This document shows, piece after piece, positions 32,616-35,307 of a stretch of 35,307 bases of DNA; positions within the stretch are counted from its first letter, which is position 1; each line of letters begins with the position of its first letter. The stretch comes from Planctomycetaceae bacterium (GTDB lineage: Bacteria > Planctomycetota > Planctomycetia > Pirellulales > Thermoguttaceae), in NCBI GenBank assembly GCA_021372555.1, contig JAJFUI010000033.1, positions 1 through 35,307 on the forward strand, given 5' to 3'. The notes under the pieces were generated by a model, which was not told the DNA's origin, ran no database searches, and saw nothing but the letters and a program-made list of their open reading frames with translations. Both the position numbers and the translations under genes were made by a program.

Positions 32616-35307
32616 TTAAGCCCGCAATCCTGGCCTGAGCCGCGCGCGCAGCCCGCCCACCATCGCGCCGACGATGCACGCCATTGCGATCATTAGTCCC
32701 AATGCGCTCGGCGAAAGCCACAACCACCAAACCAAGCCCAGCGCAACGCCGGCAGCGTATGGGCGGCGACGAATCGCGGTCAGCCATCCCCGTCGATCGA
32801 CAATCACCGCTGCCAAAATACAAAGCAATGTCGCTGCCGCGGCAACCACGCGAGGAAAAAACGGATCGCGATCCGACGGACGCCCGCTGAGCGATGGCTG
32901 ATTCGCTCCCGATACGATAGCCGCATCGCCACTATTTCTTTTGCCTGCCGCCGCCATGGTTGTCGCGGCGCGTGATCGTTGCGGCTTCACGGTGACTGCC
33001 ATTGGCGCCGGCCCCACGCCGTCCCATCCCACAGTCGCAACAGGCCGCCCCAATGCGGATTCCGCGGCTGCCTTGTCCGGCATGCGCCAGGCGCTGTCGC
33101 CCTTCGCCGATTCCACGTTCACCAGCATGCCGGGATGCTCAAAAAACCGCATGGCTGCAGAAAGGACCTCGCACTTCTGAAGACGCATCGCTGGAATCGT
33201 CCACTTGTCGGCATTGCCACAGCGGAGCGGCATCCGTCCCCGAATCGTCAGCTTCTGGACGCCGGACGCCGGTCCGCTGAGGAAAACGGTAATGCCGTCG
33301 TCGTCCTGCGCCCAGCGGAGCGCCCGCTCAATGTCCCCTTCAAGCACCGACACTCGTTCGACCTTCAGTTCGCGCGGCGCGGTCAACCGATGCTCAAAGA
33401 CGTAACCGGCCGCAACCGAAATGCGCCCGTCGAATACCACATCCACATTCTCTGTATCAAATCCGAAGTTCACCGCCTGGTCCACCGTGCAGTGCGCCTC
33501 GTGGGGACGCGTGGAAAGCGTCCATCGGATCGGTCCGGCGGGAATGCTATAAGCTGCCAGAGGACGGACCGATTCCGTCCCCTCCCACGCCGTGAGGAAG
33601 TCGCCGACCCGCACCTTCGCCAAATCTTCGCAGTGCCTTTCTCGGTGGTCTAACGCCGCGTCGACGCTTACGGCCATCCACCGCTTCGAAAGTTGCGCGT
33701 CGATCAGGTCGATGAGCGGCAGAGAAGCATTGCCCACGCCCGACGCGCCGCTCATCAGGAACGTGGCTTCCAGCGTCGTTTCGCCCGCAATCGGGTGCGG
33801 CCAACAAAAACTGATCAGCCGTCTCTGGCTGGTTTCCTCGTCGACCTTCACGGTTGGCCGTTGCTGGCCGGAAAGCGGCAGCAGTCGCAATCTCGGATCC
33901 ACGGCAAGTTGAACCCGATCGACATCGCCCCCCGCTGCATGGAGCTTGAACTTCGCCGCAATCGCCACGGAGCCTGGATGCACTCTCAACCACAGCATCT
34001 GATCCGCACGAACCGTCGCCTGTCCCCTGCTGACCGATGATGCCGATTTCGTCCAGCGAACAGCGAGCCGATCCGTCTGCCCAAGGTCCGCCGTCACCAC
34101 GTGCACCGGCGACGACTGACCGAAAAACGAGTCTCGCCCACCCGTAGGCGTCGCCGTGCGGAAACCTCCGATTGCCCCAGGGATGTCCAGCATCGGCGCA
34201 TCGCTCGGCAGTCTCATCTCCAACCGGGCGCTTGGCGCCTTCGGCGCCGGCAACTCGAAACCGCCGGACGCGCCGCTCTCGCAAATCGTTGGCCACAACG
34301 AAACCTGTAGCCGGTGCCGGCCGGGCTCCGCCACGATGATTGATATTCCCGATGGTCTGCCTGAAACCGTCTTGCCGCTGTCCCACCGCATCCCCTCTCG
34401 GCTTTCCGCCTCAACAGGCTGCCCGTCCACCAACAGGCCTCCAGACCGAACGGCCGCCGCGTCGAGCGGCAATTGCACGCGCGCACCGGCGTCGAACACT
34501 CGCAGATCGTACTCCGCCTGAAGTGAGCCCAGCGAGTAACGGCCCGACGAGCGTTCACGCACCAGTTCTCCTTTATAGTTGGCCCCGACAATGATCCACT
34601 CTGGCGGCCGTTGAGCAGCCGCGGCACGGCGGTGCAATTCCAGATAGAGCGGCTCGGGCACATACAGCTTGTCCCCCGCCGGCCTGCGCTGCGCGTCGAT
34701 GGGAACCAGCACAGCAAGTTCGCCTTCGCCCTTGCCGCGATCATCGTCGCCCACCTCCGGGGCCAACGATCGTGCCGCTCCCGCGAGCGCCGACGGCTCA
34801 TTCGAGACTGCCGATGGCGTTTCACCCCTCGCCGCTGTCTTGCTTGACGGTGCGCCATCCCGGGCCTCGCCACACACCGGCAACAGCCACAATGCCGCCA
34901 GCACCAGCAATCCCGTGGGCCAAGCCATCGATACCGTACTGTCAGAATTCTTGCCCGACCACGATCGCCTGTCGTCTTCGTTTGCCCGGCCACTCGCAGA
35001 TTTCGCCGCGCTTTTCGCAGCGACGATTCGAATCCATCGCCACAGTAGGCAGAAGATCGTCCCCAGCACGCCCCCCGTTGCCAACGGAGCCCAGACGGCC
35101 GGCAGCAGTATCGCCAATGCCGCAAACACGCCCAGCATTGAAACGATGATCGCCAGACGACGCCCCACGAGCCAGCATCCGATCGCCGCAGTGACTAGCA
35201 GTATCGTGTTGCTTAACAATTGAACGCTTGCTCGATGCACCAGCCGAATCGTCGCAGGCGTCTGGCTGGCGAACTCCAAGTGCCATGCCCTCGCCAAATC
35301 ACCCTTG
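32616..35307 (-). CDS. Very large membrane-anchored beta-rich protein (partial, N-terminus beyond window)
   Basis: The frame is open from the right edge (35307) to the stop at 32616, about 896 residues with no start needed inside; the sequence at the edge (HLEFASQTPATIRLVHRA) looks like the inside of a domain, so the gene probably continues. Two to three membrane spans come first (SNTILLVTAAIGCWLV, MLGVFAALAILLPAVWA), then a Ser/Ala-rich linker and another hydrophobic stretch (MAWPTGLLVLAALWLLPVCGEARDG) that resembles a signal peptide. A long beta-rich region of about 600 residues follows, and two or three C-terminal spans close the protein. No enzyme motif is recognised. The internal signal-like segment could mark a second gene starting near 34927 or an in-frame fusion of two. 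It lies upstream of rimI. Confidence 0.65.
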   Translation of the reverse strand, partial: KGDLARAWHLEFASQTPATIRLVHRASVQLLSNTILLVTAAIGCWLVGRRLAIIVSMLGVFAALAILLPAVWAPLATGGVLGTIFCLLWRWIRIVAAKSAAKSASGRANEDDRRSWSGKNSDSTVSMAWPTGLLVLAALWLLPVCGEARDGAPSSKTAARGETPSAVSNEPSALAGAARSLAPEVGDDDRGKGEGELAVLVPIDAQRRPAGDKLYVPEPLYLELHRRAAAAQRPPEWIIVGANYKGELVRERSSGRYSLGSLQAEYDLRVFDAGARVQLPLDAAAVRSGGLLVDGQPVEAESREGMRWDSGKTVSGRPSGISIIVAEPGRHRLQVSLWPTICESGASGGFELPAPKAPSARLEMRLPSDAPMLDIPGAIGGFRTATPTGGRDSFFGQSSPVHVVTADLGQTDRLAVRWTKSASSVSRGQATVRADQMLWLRVHPGSVAIAAKFKLHAAGGDVDRVQLAVDPRLRLLPLSGQQRPTVKVDEETSQRRLISFCWPHPIAGETTLEATFLMSGASGVGNASLPLIDLIDAQLSKRWMAVSVDAALDHRERHCEDLAKVRVGDFLTAWEGTESVRPLAAYSIPAGPIRWTLSTRPHEAHCTVDQAVNFGFDTENVDVVFDGRISVAAGYVFEHRLTAPRELKVERVSVLEGDIERALRWAQDDDGITVFLSGPASGVQKLTIRGRMPLRCGNADKWTIPAMRLQKCEVLSAAMRFFEHPGMLVNVESAKGDSAWRMPDKAAAESALGRPVATVGWDGVGPAPMAVTVKPQRSRAATTMAAAGKRNSGDAAIVSGANQPSLSGRPSDRDPFFPRVVAAAATLLCILAAVIVDRRGWLTAIRRRPYAAGVALGLVWWLWLSPSALGLMIAMACIVGAMVGGLRARLRPGLRA

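Noticed and set aside
1-35307. CRISPR arrays, tRNA, rRNA, insertion sequences
   Set aside because: No regularly spaced repeats, cloverleaf-like segments, rRNA cores or transposase motifs were seen on reading both strands.

Overview
The window is GC-rich, densely coding bacterial DNA, most likely from a planctomycete of the Pirellulales type. The evidence is the mix of protein families: secreted prenyltransferase-like repeat proteins, an Asp-box sialidase-like protein, HEAT-type repeats in a secreted protein, multi-span proteins opening with an 'FSLRGLL' segment, very large membrane-anchored beta-rich proteins, and weak or absent Shine-Dalgarno sites at many genes. I see no rRNA, tRNA, CRISPR array, transposase or prophage.

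Layout. 1-1293 (minus, runs off the left edge) is a MurE-type Mur ligase homologue whose catalytic motifs are eroded. 1552-4789 (plus) holds a DedA membrane protein, a secreted planctomycete protein and an HI0933-type flavoprotein carrying an in-frame palindromic repeat insertion. 4830-6236 (minus) is a multi-span membrane protein. 6568-11324 (plus) is a tight three-gene unit: a fused E1 alpha/beta 2-oxoacid dehydrogenase, a lipoyl-domain/KAS III fusion and a secreted sialidase-like protein. 11443-17064 (plus) encodes an HlyD-type adaptor, a secreted prenyltransferase-repeat protein and a two-domain M16 protease. 17207-22424 (plus) holds a large unrecognised cytosolic protein, a PAS histidine kinase with a FixJ-type regulator, and a winged-helix/ferredoxin protein. 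22535-24082 (plus) is a Tat-exported MlrC/M81 protein.

24151-28911 (minus) is a pst phosphate-uptake operon, pstS-pstC-pstA-pstB-pstB, with two different ATPases and no phoU in view. Its upstream region carries CTAAC-type repeats spaced about 11 bp, like a Pho box, shared with the divergent glgC (29178-30482). The right end has a PlsC-type acyltransferase, an MJ0936/YfcE phosphoesterase, RimI, and the C-terminal part of a very large membrane protein that runs off the right edge.

Strongest candidates for new biology: (1) the E1 alpha/beta plus lipoyl-KAS III pair, which looks built to pass an acyl group from a 2-oxoacid straight to a condensing enzyme; (2) the two PstB subunits, whose lost motifs are complementary so that a heterodimer would have one intact and one degenerate ATP site; (3) the MurE-like apparent pseudoenzyme; (4) the palindromic element tolerated inside a flavoprotein gene; (5) the Pho-box-like array between pstS and glgC. 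All functions are inferred from the sequence alone.
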